NCBI GenBank assembly: GCA_029552745.1
Contig: JAKPDK010000070.1
Location: 1-64,000, forward strand
Origin: Candidatus Hydrogenedentota bacterium
GTDB taxonomy: Bacteria > Hydrogenedentota > Hydrogenedentia > Hydrogenedentales > SLHB01
Direction: 5' to 3'
Length of the DNA: 64,000 nt
The notes beneath the pieces are model-generated. The model did no database searches, was not told where the DNA came from, and saw nothing but the letters and a program-made list of their open reading frames with translations. Positions within the stretch are counted from its first letter, which is position 1; each line of letters starts with the position of its first letter. A program made the position numbers and the translations under genes. Positions 18,399-28,152 of this stretch are shown here, one piece after another.

Positions 18399-18953
18399 AT
18401 GCGCGTTACGATGTCGGGTCGCCATATGGAAATAACCGATGCCCTGAAAGATCATGTTGAAAGTGGTCTCCAGAAGTTGAAGGCGCACTTTGACCGAATT
18501 ATTGATGCGAACGTTATTTTGGCAGTAGAAAAACATCGTCACATTGCGGAAATTACCATACACGCCAACGGGATTCGTATCCACGGTAAGGAATCGACCG
18601 ACGATATGTATAAGTCAGTAGATGCCGTGGTGGAGAAGCTTGATAAACAGATATCGAAATACAAAGACCGCATTAAGAGATATCAACCTCGTAAGGCACG
18701 AGAGGAACGCGAGTACCTCAAGAACATTATCGCTATTGAAGAGCCTGCGGCTCCTGTGGAGGAAACAAAACCCCACCGCGTGATTCACCGCGAGAAACTC
18801 ACGCTAAAGCCGATGACGGTGGAAGAGGCTTCTATGCAGTTGGAATTGGCGGGTGAGCCATTTCTTGTGTTCATGAACGCCGAAACACAGCAAGTGAACG
18901 TAATTTATCCTCAGGGAGATGGCACGTTTGTCCTGATTGAGCCGCCGTTTTGA
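18399..18953 (+). CDS. hpf: long-form ribosome hibernation promoting factor
   Basis: HPF binds the 30S subunit and, in the long form, dimerises 70S ribosomes into inactive 100S particles. The N-terminal S30AE domain (residues 1-100: VTMSGRHMEITDALKDHVESGL, DMYKSVDAVVEKLDKQI) is followed by a linker and the C-terminal dimerisation domain (LKPMTVEEASMQLELAGEPFLVFMN, ending NVIYPQGDGTFVLIEP). 184 aa is normal for the long form. AGGAGC lies before the ATG. It opens a run with hprK, ptsH and ptsI, a known association of stress and PTS-regulatory genes. Confidence 0.95.
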   Translation: MRVTMSGRHMEITDALKDHVESGLQKLKAHFDRIIDANVILAVEKHRHIAEITIHANGIRIHGKESTDDMYKSVDAVVEKLDKQISKYKDRIKRYQPRKAREEREYLKNIIAIEEPAAPVEETKPHRVIHREKLTLKPMTVEEASMQLELAGEPFLVFMNAETQQVNVIYPQGDGTFVLIEPPF

Positions 18954-19034
18954 CGCCGCGTTGCGAATGGATGGTGGTTGCAAGCGTGCAGCGTGGTTTT
19001 TCGCTAAAATTCCCTGGAGGGTCAAGAGGGAGCT

Positions 19035-20003
19035 ATGGACTGCGAAAACCTGCCGTACCACTGTAAGACGAGCATTGCCGTGGCCCGCCTGCTTGATGAG
19101 ATGGCGGGAGACCTTGACCTTCGGGTGATTGCGGGGTATCAGGGTATTGGGAGGTCTTTTCTCACAGCGGATGTAAACCGTCCCGGTTTGGCCTTGAGCG
19201 GTTATCTTGATTATTTTGCGAGCGACCGAATCCAGATTCTTGGGAATACCGAGATCCACTATATGGAGCGTTTGTCGCCTTCGGCGCTCCAGTTTCGACT
19301 GGAACAGATGTTTTCGTTCGAAATACCGGCGTTTTTGCTGTCCCGCAATTTGAAGCCACGTCCGGTTTTCTTGGATATGTGCAACCGGCGGGGCGTGCCG
19401 GTTCTGCAATCCAGCAAATCCACCGACGAAGTAATCAGTCGCGTGATTCTTTTTTTAGCGGAGGAGTTCTCGCCATACACGATGGTACACGGCACGGCGG
19501 TGGACTGTTACGGTGTGGGATGCTTGATTGTGGGCGCGCCGGGTATCGGTAAGAGCGAGACCGCATTAGACCTGGTGGAAAGAGGCCATTTGCTTGTGGC
19601 GGATGACATGGTGACCCTGCACAAGCAACGAGACGACGCACTTTATGCCGAATCCACGCCGGTAATCGAACATCATATGGAAATTCGCGGCGTTGGGATT
19701 ATTGACGTCAAAGGCGTCTTCGGCGTGGGAAGGGTGCGGAACACGAAACGCATTGGTTTGGTGGTTGAACTAGAAGAATGGAAGCAAGACGCCCATTATG
19801 ACCGTACCGGTTTGACAGATGAGCATGTCACCATTTTAGGAGTTAAGATTCCGTATTTGCTAATTCCTGTTCGACCCGGGCGTAACATTGCGGTAATTTT
19901 GGAAGTTGTCGCTTTGAATCACCGACTGAAAGAACTGGGTATCCACCCCGCACAACGGCTGAACCAAAAACTGATCGACATCATGACCGATAACACGCTC
20001 TGA
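19035..20003 (+). CDS. hprK: HPr kinase/phosphorylase
   Basis: HprK/P phosphorylates HPr on a serine and reverses this, coupling metabolic state to regulation. The N-terminal domain (1-130) contains the family segment IQILGNTEIHYM. The catalytic domain has Walker A GAPGIGKSET, the GHLLVADD acidic site, EIRGVGIIDVKGVFG (HprK signature 2) and the C-terminal PVRPGRN. GAGGGAG sits just before ATG 19035. The target serine in the adjacent HPr is conserved, so the pair should be functional. In diderms outside Firmicutes this enzyme usually serves regulation rather than catabolite repression of many permeases. Confidence 0.96.
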   Translation: MDCENLPYHCKTSIAVARLLDEMAGDLDLRVIAGYQGIGRSFLTADVNRPGLALSGYLDYFASDRIQILGNTEIHYMERLSPSALQFRLEQMFSFEIPAFLLSRNLKPRPVFLDMCNRRGVPVLQSSKSTDEVISRVILFLAEEFSPYTMVHGTAVDCYGVGCLIVGAPGIGKSETALDLVERGHLLVADDMVTLHKQRDDALYAESTPVIEHHMEIRGVGIIDVKGVFGVGRVRNTKRIGLVVELEEWKQDAHYDRTGLTDEHVTILGVKIPYLLIPVRPGRNIAVILEVVALNHRLKELGIHPAQRLNQKLIDIMTDNTL

Positions 20004-20175
20004 CTGGCAATATCTTTTTGCTACTTTCTGCAACTTTTCATGGGACATAAGATTATAGACCAGGTCTGTTTTGTGCCTCTTTGAAGTGCAATACTCACGC
20101 CGAATGGAGTATGATTAACGTGTTGCAGGGTTGGTCCCTATACCTGTTTGGGTATCTGTATTCTTAAAACTGCAT

Positions 20176-20448
20176 ATGGAAGAAGTTGTTGAAGAACTAG
20201 TCATCGTGAATCCGCAAGGGTTGCACGCGCGTCCTGCCGCGAGTTTGGTGAAGACGGCACTCCAATTCAAAAGCGATATTCGTGTTGGTGTCAATGGTCA
20301 GCTCGTGAATGGAAAGAGCATTATTGGATTGCTGACACTCGCCGCGGCGCAAGGCACCGTGTTAACCGTAATTTGTCGCGGCGAGGATGCGCGGGAAGCC
20401 GCGGCGGCTCTGCGGGAGTTGGTAGAATCAGGTTTTGGAGAGATGTAG
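20176..20448 (+). CDS. ptsH: phosphocarrier protein HPr
   Basis: A 90-aa phosphocarrier. The active-site segment NPQGLHARPA places the EI-phosphorylated histidine at residue 17, and NGKSIIGLLTLAA places the HprK target serine at 48. The frame is open to a TTG at 20131, but ATG 20176 gives the normal HPr N-terminus; no strong ribosome-binding site is visible for either. The stop is directly followed by the ptsI start with no gap, so the two are translationally linked. The 172 bases between hprK and here hold no clear promoter. Confidence 0.95.
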   Translation: MEEVVEELVIVNPQGLHARPAASLVKTALQFKSDIRVGVNGQLVNGKSIIGLLTLAAAQGTVLTVICRGEDAREAAAALRELVESGFGEM

Positions 20449-22218
20449 GTGGAGATTGCGCTTCGCGGAATAGGGGTTTCCCCCGGTATTGCCATAGGCC
20501 CTGCTTTGCTATACGGGGTACAAACTATCGATGTGCCCAAATACCGGGTGAACGACAAGGCGGCGGAAGTGGCTCGGTTTGAAACCGCCGCCAATGAAGT
20601 GCGTAAAGATTTGCAACTCCTGTATGAACAAACGGCAGAGGAACTGGGCCAAAGCAATGCAGATATTTTTCGGGCACATTTGATGATTTTGGACGATGTG
20701 GATTTTCGAAAGGAAATTGCCGAACGCGTCCATTCGGAAGGGCTGAATGTTGAGCATCTGATTGACGAATACATCGCCAAACATTCCCGAGCGTTACAAT
20801 CATTGGGCGATCCGAGGTTTCAAGAAAAAATTAAGGACTTGCTGGATGTTGGGAGCCGCATCCTCGCCAAACTCTTGAACACCACTTCAGAAAATCTGTC
20901 TCATCTGGAACGCCCCTCTGTGATTGTGGCGCACGACCTGTCGCCTTCCGACACGGCTAATCTTGACATGGTCAACACCTTAGGTCTTGCCACCGACTTA
21001 AGCGGTCCCACGTCGCACACCGCTATTCTTGCCCGTGCCTTGGAAATCCCTGCCGTGGTTGGCTTACGTTATGTGGGCGAGCATACCATGCCGGGTGATA
21101 TCGTGATTCTCGATGGTACTACCGGTCAAGTGATCATACGGCCGACGGAGGCCACACTCGCCCACTACATTGCCGAGAAAAAACGGTTGGAAGAAGAGCG
21201 CAAGGCGTTGATCAGCGCGGAGACGCACCGTCGAAATGTCACCTTGGATGGCTACGAAGTGCCAATTCTTGCGAATATCGAGCTGCCTCAAGAGATATCA
21301 CACAGTTTGCGGAACCAAGCCGAAGGCGTGGGGCTGTTTCGAACGGAGTATTTATACCTAAACCGAGACTCGCTGCCCACCGAGGAAGAACAATTTGAGG
21401 CCTACGCTCAAGTTGCAGCCACGTTTAAGCCACGTATTGTTACGTTGCGCACCCTAGACCTTGGGGGTGACAAATTCGCTTCCCATTTGCGGATGGCGCC
21501 CGAGATCAATCCTCAGTTGGGATGGCGAGCGATACGGTTCTGTCTAGAACGTCCAGATATTTTTAAGGCGCAGTTGCGCGCCATGCTTCGCGCAAGCATT
21601 CACGGCAATGTACAAATCATGTTTCCTTTGATAAGTGGTGTGGATGAGTTGCGCCGAGTAAAGGAAGTAGTCAAGGAAGTTGCGGCTGATCTCGAACGCC
21701 GTAGTGTACCGTTCAACAAAAAGATCAAACTGGGTTCTATGATTGAAGTGCCCAGTGCCGTCATGATCGCTGATTTGTTGGCTCGCGAGTGCGATTTTTT
21801 CAGTATTGGCACCAATGACCTGATTCAGTATTCCATTGCCGTAGATCGTGTGAACGAAAAAATCGCCCACATGTATGAGCCGGCTCATCCAGCGATTCTC
21901 AGAATGATTCACAGTACAGTTCGAGCCGCAAAAGCAGCAAGAATCCCGTGTTCCATTTGTGGCGAGATGGCTGGCGACCCACTCTTTGCGGAACTGCTCG
22001 TTGGGCTAGGTGTGGATGAGTTGAGTATGTCTTCCGTGGCGATCCCACTGGTACGAGCGGAAATCAACGAGATCCGAATGACCGGAGCCAAAAGGTTTGC
22101 GCGACGTCTCTTAAACGTTGAAACGAGTGCCGAAGTCCGAGCGCAATTATTGAAACGTTTCAGAGCCAGGCGTTCAGTTCAGGCGTTGCTAGATACGTCA
22201 CCTGTGCAAGCTCGATAA
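20449..22218 (+). CDS. ptsI: PTS enzyme I (phosphoenolpyruvate-protein phosphotransferase)
   Basis: EI autophosphorylates from PEP and transfers phosphate to HPr. The N-terminal domain begins ALRGIGVSPGIAIGPALL; the phosphohistidine loop GPTSHTAILAR puts the active histidine at residue 190. The PEP-binding barrel has VGLFRTEYLYL, FRTLDLGGDK-like RTLDLGGDK, and the C-terminal CGEMAGDPLF. 589 aa is full length. Start is GTG 20449, immediately after the ptsH stop. No EII permease domain occurs anywhere in the window, so the phosphate acceptor beyond HPr is unknown here. Confidence 0.96.
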   Translation: MEIALRGIGVSPGIAIGPALLYGVQTIDVPKYRVNDKAAEVARFETAANEVRKDLQLLYEQTAEELGQSNADIFRAHLMILDDVDFRKEIAERVHSEGLNVEHLIDEYIAKHSRALQSLGDPRFQEKIKDLLDVGSRILAKLLNTTSENLSHLERPSVIVAHDLSPSDTANLDMVNTLGLATDLSGPTSHTAILARALEIPAVVGLRYVGEHTMPGDIVILDGTTGQVIIRPTEATLAHYIAEKKRLEEERKALISAETHRRNVTLDGYEVPILANIELPQEISHSLRNQAEGVGLFRTEYLYLNRDSLPTEEEQFEAYAQVAATFKPRIVTLRTLDLGGDKFASHLRMAPEINPQLGWRAIRFCLERPDIFKAQLRAMLRASIHGNVQIMFPLISGVDELRRVKEVVKEVAADLERRSVPFNKKIKLGSMIEVPSAVMIADLLARECDFFSIGTNDLIQYSIAVDRVNEKIAHMYEPAHPAILRMIHSTVRAAKAARIPCSICGEMAGDPLFAELLVGLGVDELSMSSVAIPLVRAEINEIRMTGAKRFARRLLNVETSAEVRAQLLKRFRARRSVQALLDTSPVQAR

Positions 22219-22287
22219 TTCCACGAATGTCTCGGGATTTTTCCTACGTTGCGTCTTTGTTGATTATTTAGCGATTAGGGAAATGTA

Positions 22288-23442
22288 GTGCGAAAACGGG
22301 TAACGATTTTAGGTTCAACAGGGTCTATCGGGCGTAATGCGCTCGACGTCGTGCGACGGCACGCCGATCAGTTTGAAGTGGTCGGGTTAGCGGCGTTTTC
22401 AAATGTCAAATTGCTCGCAGAGCAGATTCAGGAATTCCGACCTCGGCTGGCGGCGATAGGGGATGAACGGCAGGCACGAGCTCTACAGGTGCATGGATCT
22501 GACACCCGAATAGTGTCGGGACCTTCCGGTATCGAAGAGATAGCGGCTATGTCGGCCGATGTGGCGCTTTGTGCTATCGTGGGCGCTGCAGGATTACAAC
22601 CCATACTTCGCATAATTGAAAGTGGGGGACGGCTTGCTCTGGCAAATAAAGAGCCTATGGTCATGGCGGGAGCCCTCATCACCGAACGCGCCAAAACATC
22701 GGGCGCCGAGATTATTCCCGTGGACAGTGAACACAGCGCGATTTGGCAGTGTCTTCATGGAAATGACCGCCGAAATGTATATCGAATATACCTGACAGCT
22801 TCAGGTGGGCCGTTCTACGGGAAGTCCCGCGAGCAGCTGGAATCCGTGACGCCGGAACAGGCCGCACGACATCCCACATGGGATATGGGCAAGAAGATCA
22901 GCGTGGATTCCGCAACCTTGATGAATAAAGGTCTGGAAGTTATCGAGGCGATGTGGTTGTTCGATTTACCTCCGGACCGTATTCAGGTGATTATCCATCC
23001 TCAAAGTGTAGTTCATGGGTTGGTGGAGTTTACTGATGGAAGCATATTAGCGCATCTTGGCCCCACGGATATGAGATTTCCCATTGAGTATGCGCTCAGT
23101 TGGCCGGAAAGGGCATCGTCTGCGCTTGGCCGACTTGATTTGACTGTGTTAAAGCAGTTGACGTTTGCGCCGCCGGATTTTGGGAATTTTCCTTGTTTGC
23201 AATTTGCTTTGGAGGCGGCGCGCCGTGGCGGCACTGCCCCCACCATATTAAATGCGGCAAACGAGGTGGCTGTTTCAGCGTTTTGTCACCACCAGATACC
23301 TTTCCTGGCTATTTCAGAAGTCGTTCGTTTTGCTTTGGATACGTGTCCCGTAAGCGATCAGGTGACGTTGGCAAACGTTTTGGAATCCGACCGGTTGGCA
23401 CGCGAGGTAGCCCAACGTAAAATCAAAGAACTAGGAGTGTAG
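22288..23442 (+). CDS. dxr: 1-deoxy-D-xylulose 5-phosphate reductoisomerase
   Basis: Second step of the MEP isoprenoid pathway, converting DXP to 2-C-methyl-D-erythritol 4-phosphate with NADPH. The NADPH site GSTGSIGRNALDVV is at the N-terminus; LANKEPMVMAG, PVDSEHSAIWQ, and LTASGGPF form the substrate and metal site; TWDMGKKISVDSATLMNKGLE-type and HPQSVVHGLVEF motifs follow. 384 aa, normal. GTG start at 22288. The rseP gene follows after five bases, the dxr-rseP order seen in many bacteria. Confidence 0.97.
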   Translation: MRKRVTILGSTGSIGRNALDVVRRHADQFEVVGLAAFSNVKLLAEQIQEFRPRLAAIGDERQARALQVHGSDTRIVSGPSGIEEIAAMSADVALCAIVGAAGLQPILRIIESGGRLALANKEPMVMAGALITERAKTSGAEIIPVDSEHSAIWQCLHGNDRRNVYRIYLTASGGPFYGKSREQLESVTPEQAARHPTWDMGKKISVDSATLMNKGLEVIEAMWLFDLPPDRIQVIIHPQSVVHGLVEFTDGSILAHLGPTDMRFPIEYALSWPERASSALGRLDLTVLKQLTFAPPDFGNFPCLQFALEAARRGGTAPTILNAANEVAVSAFCHHQIPFLAISEVVRFALDTCPVSDQVTLANVLESDRLAREVAQRKIKELGV

Positions 23443-23447
23443 TTGGC

Positions 23448-25214
23448 ATGTTGTTTGACGTGCTCATCTTTTTGCTGGTACTCAGTTTGCTGGTCTTCTT
23501 TCATGAAGCGGGACATTTCATTGCGGCAAAAGCTTGTGGCGTGTATTGCGACCGCTTCAGTCTAGGAATGCCTCCGCGGCTTTTTGGGATACGCATAGGT
23601 GAAACGGATTATTGTATAGGAGCGCTTCCTATCGGTGGCTACGTGAAAATGGCAGGACAAGAAGACGTTCCTAAAGACGACGAAGAACGTCAAAAAGAAT
23701 ACCAGCATGTGCCGCCGGAACGGTGGTTTCAAAACCGACCGATATGGCAGCGCGCTATCGTGTTGGCAGCAGGACCTTTCATGAATTTAGTTTTGGCCGT
23801 GCTGTTATACGGTGCGGTGGTCGCTTTGGGTGAAAACGTACCCGAGTCAAAATTCGAAACGCGCATCGGGTACATCGATCCAGACTCCCCCGCCACACGG
23901 GCGCCGTTGTATGTGCTAGCCTCGGGTCAGGACGAGAAAATTGATGAGAACCGTCAACCTGATGCAGTCGGCTGGCGTACGGGTGATCGGATTATCAGTG
24001 TAAACGGCGAACGGGTAAACAGCATTGAGGATGTTGCGATCAGTGCGGTATTGAGCGGAGGGGCGACGACAACGGTTGAACTGGAGCGGGAAGCGGAGGA
24101 CGGGACAAAAATTCGTTACGTGTCGCCCATTCGTGCGGAGATTTTGCCGGGCGATAAACATCCTCGATTTGGTATCACGGCGTTCAAACCCGCACGGGTA
24201 GGAAAGCTAGTAGAAGGGATGCCGGCGGCCTCGAGCGGCCTTCGGGAAGGTGACCTGGTCGTTCGTTTGAATGGTTCGCCCATTGATGCGCTGACATTTT
24301 CTGATTTTGTGACGAAGGCGACCCCTGATGACGAACTAGTACTGGATGTCTTGCGGGAAAATCAAACAATTGTTGTGCGTCTCAAGCCAACAGTAATGGG
24401 GCGTTTTTTGGGTGTTTTTTTCGATCCACCCCTCGAAACTATGGATGAACAGGAAAGACAGAGACAACCGCGCGTGGTTGCTGTAACCTCCCAACCCGAC
24501 GTGAACTCTGTTTCCTTAACAACAGATGAAAAGGATCAGGCTCATGAGGGTTCCGAGGGTTCGCGTGAAATAAAACTGCGACGCGGCGATGTCGTATTGG
24601 AAGTGGATGGAAAGCCGGCGACGGTGGGTCTGCTTCGTGAGATTGCCATGAGCCGCCCTGACGCGACACTACAATTGAAGGTTCGGCGCCCAAGCGTATT
24701 GTTCGGTTTGATTCAGAAACCGTCGGTGGAGACGTTTGAGGTGTCGTTGACACCCGTCGGAATTTTGGGCATTGTTTGGAAAGAAGACACCGTCTTTTAT
24801 CGTACACCTCCTTCCCAAGTGATACCCGAGTCGCTTCGGCGTTCTAAACTCGCGTTGGAACGTACCGTGCGTACCTTTGCCCTTCTGCTGCGAGGCAGGC
24901 TCAGCATCCGTGACCTCGGGGGTCCCGTTATGATCTATCGAGCTACGACCGAAGCGGCGAGGCAAGGCTGGTCGTGGCTGGTAGAAATCACCGCCTTTAT
25001 CAGTATAAACTTATGCGTCTTCAATTTGTTGCCTTTCCCCGTTCTGGATGGTGGACACCTTCTGTTTTTAGGGATTGAGGGAGTGTTTCGGAAACCGGTA
25101 AACATGCGTGTTGCAGAGGTCATCCAACAGATAGGGCTAGTGCTCATACTGGGACTCATTCTGTTTGTCACGTTTAATGACATTTCCCGGTGGGTTTCCG
25201 ACCTTATGCCGTAA
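23448..25214 (+). CDS. rseP: RseP-type site-2 intramembrane zinc metalloprotease
   Basis: Membrane protease that cleaves transmembrane segments, typically anti-sigma factors after a first cut. HEAGH (residues 19-23) in the first membrane helix is the zinc site, and NLLPFPVLDGGHLLF near the end supplies the third ligand. PDZ modules lie around 130-225 (WRTGDRIISVNGERV), 245-315 (LREGDLVVRLNGSPI) and a third unit around 370-430 (LRRGDVVLEVDGKP). At 588 aa it is about 130 residues longer than the common two-PDZ RseP, and the extra length is this third module with its Gln/Arg- and Asp/Glu-rich linker. AGGAG lies about 12 bases before the ATG. Confidence 0.94.
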   Translation: MLFDVLIFLLVLSLLVFFHEAGHFIAAKACGVYCDRFSLGMPPRLFGIRIGETDYCIGALPIGGYVKMAGQEDVPKDDEERQKEYQHVPPERWFQNRPIWQRAIVLAAGPFMNLVLAVLLYGAVVALGENVPESKFETRIGYIDPDSPATRAPLYVLASGQDEKIDENRQPDAVGWRTGDRIISVNGERVNSIEDVAISAVLSGGATTTVELEREAEDGTKIRYVSPIRAEILPGDKHPRFGITAFKPARVGKLVEGMPAASSGLREGDLVVRLNGSPIDALTFSDFVTKATPDDELVLDVLRENQTIVVRLKPTVMGRFLGVFFDPPLETMDEQERQRQPRVVAVTSQPDVNSVSLTTDEKDQAHEGSEGSREIKLRRGDVVLEVDGKPATVGLLREIAMSRPDATLQLKVRRPSVLFGLIQKPSVETFEVSLTPVGILGIVWKEDTVFYRTPPSQVIPESLRRSKLALERTVRTFALLLRGRLSIRDLGGPVMIYRATTEAARQGWSWLVEITAFISINLCVFNLLPFPVLDGGHLLFLGIEGVFRKPVNMRVAEVIQQIGLVLILGLILFVTFNDISRWVSDLMP

Positions 25215-25284
25215 CTTAAATCATATTCTTGAAAAGAGTCTTTTGGGGTAAAGTGGACAGTTAGAATTCACGAGGTAAAAAGAG

Positions 25285-26589
25285 ATGGGCTTTATCACTT
25301 GTAAATTTGGCGGAACGTCGTTGGCGGATGCTACCTGTTTTCAGAAAGTCAAAAAGATCATTTTGTCGAATCCGGAGCGCAGATATATCGTTCCTTCTGC
25401 CCCCGGAAAACGCACCCCGGAAGATAAAAAGATCACCGACCTTTTGTATGCGTGGCATACGTTGGTGGAACAAGGGCTTGACGCCGGCCAAGTGCAGGCA
25501 TTGATAGCGGACCGTTTTCTCGGGATTAGCCGAGACCTTGGGTTGAAAACCGATGTCAAATCCATTCTGGCGGAGATCGAGTCTCAGTGTGCCAAGCATC
25601 GTGAACCCGATTTTTTGGCTTCCCGCGGAGAATATATCAGTGGTATTTTGCTCGCCGAATTTCTTGGAGCGACGTTTGTTGATCCTGCTGATTATGTACG
25701 GTTTGATGACGAGGGCGCGCTCGATCCGGCAACGTATGAGAAACTCGGGGAACGGCTCCGCGGGGACGGGTTGTTTGTGATCCCAGGTTTTTATGGGGCT
25801 ACGCCGGATGGCCGCATACGCACATTTTCGCGGGGCGGCAGTGATGTGTCCGGCTCGATCGTAGCGCGCGCGACAGGTTCGAGGCTCTACGAGAACTGGA
25901 CGGACGTGTCTGGGTTTCGCATGGCGGACCCTCGTTTAGTTCCCGAGGCGCGGCGAATTGAGGAAATTACTTACCAAGAGTTGCGCGAATTGTCTTATAT
26001 GGGCGCAAACGTCCTTCACGATGAAGCGATTTTTCCGGTACGTGAGCCGGGCATTCCTATCAACATAAAAAATACGAACGAGCCGGATAATCCTGGCACG
26101 CTAATCGTTGCGACCCGTACGGCACGGGAACCTGTATGCGGTATCGCAGGGCGCACGGGCTTTGCCATGGTTAATATTGAAAAGGCATTGATGAATAAGG
26201 AGCGGGGGTTTGGTCGTCGTGTCCTGGCCATTTTTGAAGAAAACGGGATCAGTTTTGAGCATTTGCCCACCAGTATTGACACCATGTCAGTCATTGTCAG
26301 AGAAGAGGAATTGGGACCTCACGGTTCGGTTATCGTCAAGCAAATAGAGCGCGCATGTTCGCCGGACCGCGTGACAATCGTCAACGATTTGGCGTTAATT
26401 GCCACCGTTGGTCAGGGAATGGCGGGGCGAGTTGGCGTAGCCGCGACGTTGTTCACGGCGTTGGCCAATGCGGGAGTTAACGTGCGTGTCATAGACCAAG
26501 GTTCGTCCGAAAACAATATTATCGTAGGGGTGGCAAGCAAAGACCTCAAAGCGGCTGTTCAAGCCATCTATCGAGCCTTTGCTTCTTGA
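25285..26589 (+). CDS. lysC: aspartate kinase
   Basis: Catalyses ATP-dependent phosphorylation of aspartate, entry to lysine, threonine, methionine and diaminopimelate synthesis. The amino-acid-kinase fold begins CKFGGTSLADA; RTFSRGGSDVSGSIVARA is the aspartate-binding segment; NWTDVSGFRMADPRLV and ELRELSYMGANVLHDEA are classic. ACT domains occupy about 320-434 (VNVRVIDQGSSENNIIVGV). 434 aa, a monofunctional enzyme with no homoserine dehydrogenase fusion. It differs from the common 405-aa type in the extended N-terminal insertion around 40-110. GAGG precedes the ATG by 9-10 bases. Confidence 0.94.
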   Translation: MGFITCKFGGTSLADATCFQKVKKIILSNPERRYIVPSAPGKRTPEDKKITDLLYAWHTLVEQGLDAGQVQALIADRFLGISRDLGLKTDVKSILAEIESQCAKHREPDFLASRGEYISGILLAEFLGATFVDPADYVRFDDEGALDPATYEKLGERLRGDGLFVIPGFYGATPDGRIRTFSRGGSDVSGSIVARATGSRLYENWTDVSGFRMADPRLVPEARRIEEITYQELRELSYMGANVLHDEAIFPVREPGIPINIKNTNEPDNPGTLIVATRTAREPVCGIAGRTGFAMVNIEKALMNKERGFGRRVLAIFEENGISFEHLPTSIDTMSVIVREEELGPHGSVIVKQIERACSPDRVTIVNDLALIATVGQGMAGRVGVAATLFTALANAGVNVRVIDQGSSENNIIVGVASKDLKAAVQAIYRAFAS

Positions 26590-26659
26590 GAGCAGCTGCC
26601 GCAGAACGTGTTTTTGAAAATGTGATAGTGACTTGGGGCACATGACGGGAGGGAAACCG

Positions 26660-28096
26660 ATGCGCCGGACGAAAATTGTGTGCACGCTTGGTCCCAGTTC
26701 CAATTCTCCGGAGGTGGTACGGACGCTCATGTCTGAGGGGATGGACATTGTGCGGTTGAACCTCTCCCATGGCGATGCGTCGTCGCACCGGAGTCTGTTC
26801 CATCTTGTGCGTCAAACGGCTCAGGATTTGAACAAAAATGTCGCTATTCTCATGGATTTGCAGGGGCCGAAAATACGCACCGGAAAACTGCAAGATGGAA
26901 AACCCGTTGCACTTGAAAAAGATGCTCCCTTTACAATCACCTCAGAGGAAAAAGAAGGGTCCGCGAGTTGCGTTTCCACGACTTACAAGAATCTTCCTCA
27001 TGACGTGCGTCCGGGTGACCGGATTTTGTTAGCGGATGGCATGATTGAGTTGCGTGTGGAGTCTGTGAACATTCCCGAGGTTCTCTGTCGGGTGGTGCAT
27101 GGGGGGCTGCTTGGGGAGCATAAGGGAATCAACCTGCCGGGTGTACCGGTCAGCGCCCCTTCTTTGACAGACAAAGACGTTGCCGATCTGCAGCTGGCAC
27201 TGGAATTGGGTGCGGATTATGTGGGGCTGTCGTTTGTAAGGAGAGCGGAAGATTTAAGGGAAATTCGTGCTAAGATTGCCGCGGCGGGTAAAAAAACGGG
27301 GGTTGTGGCGAAAATTGAACGTCCTGAAGCATTGGAGCAACTGGAAGACATTATTTCGTTATCGGATGCGGTGATGGTGGCGCGGGGCGATCTCGGCGTC
27401 GAACTTCCCTTGTGCGATGTTCCCCAAATCCAAAAACGTATCATTCGAGATTGTAACCGACATGGGGTGCCGGTGATTACTGCGACACAAATGTTAGAAT
27501 CCATGATTCGTGAGCCTCGTCCTACTCGTGCAGAAGCCACTGACGTTGCAAACGCAATCTATGATGGCACGGACGCTGTGATGCTTTCCGGCGAAACGGC
27601 GACAGGTGCCTACCCGGTGGATGCCGTACGGATGATGAGATGCATTGTGGAACGAGCTGACGAAGCTCGGGCGGAGCATGTTATAGAACAACCTTGGTTG
27701 AATGACAATGAAGACTCTGGTCGAACGTTTAGCTGTGCTATCGGGCACGCAGCTAAGTTGTTAAGCGAGTCGCTCTCGGTTCGACGGATTGTCTGCTTTA
27801 CCAGTTCCGGCTACACGGCACGCATGGTGGCACAGTATCGTCCGCGTGTGCCTATTACGGCATTCACCTTGACGGAAGAGGCAAAGAGAAGATGTGCCAT
27901 GTATTGGGGCGTGGAAGGTGTTCTTTGTGCGGAGGTAGATAGCCTGGACAAGATGACCATAGTGATAGAGCACTATTTGTTGAAACATAACCTCGCGGAA
28001 AAAGGTGACACGGTTGTGCTTGTTGCGGGTACGCCCTTAGCGGTTGCCGGTAGAACGAATTTATTGAAACTACACCGGGTGGGCGAACTTTCGTAA
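26660..28096 (+). CDS. pyk: pyruvate kinase
   Basis: Final glycolytic step, PEP plus ADP to pyruvate plus ATP. RRTKIVCTLGPSSNS is the N-terminal hallmark; ILMDLQGPKIRTG, KIERPEALEQLEDI, VARGDLGVELP and ATQMLESMI build the active site; the C-terminal allosteric domain is present to the end. The frame extends to a TTG at 26633, but GGGAGGG six bases before ATG 26660 selects that start (478 aa). Functionally it balances PEP with enzyme I encoded upstream. Confidence 0.97.
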   Translation: MRRTKIVCTLGPSSNSPEVVRTLMSEGMDIVRLNLSHGDASSHRSLFHLVRQTAQDLNKNVAILMDLQGPKIRTGKLQDGKPVALEKDAPFTITSEEKEGSASCVSTTYKNLPHDVRPGDRILLADGMIELRVESVNIPEVLCRVVHGGLLGEHKGINLPGVPVSAPSLTDKDVADLQLALELGADYVGLSFVRRAEDLREIRAKIAAAGKKTGVVAKIERPEALEQLEDIISLSDAVMVARGDLGVELPLCDVPQIQKRIIRDCNRHGVPVITATQMLESMIREPRPTRAEATDVANAIYDGTDAVMLSGETATGAYPVDAVRMMRCIVERADEARAEHVIEQPWLNDNEDSGRTFSCAIGHAAKLLSESLSVRRIVCFTSSGYTARMVAQYRPRVPITAFTLTEEAKRRCAMYWGVEGVLCAEVDSLDKMTIVIEHYLLKHNLAEKGDTVVLVAGTPLAVAGRTNLLKLHRVGELS

Positions 28097-28152
28097 CCTA
28101 TTGGCTCGAATAAAAGTGCAAACAACTCTTTAATTTTCGTATCCTTGTCTTT

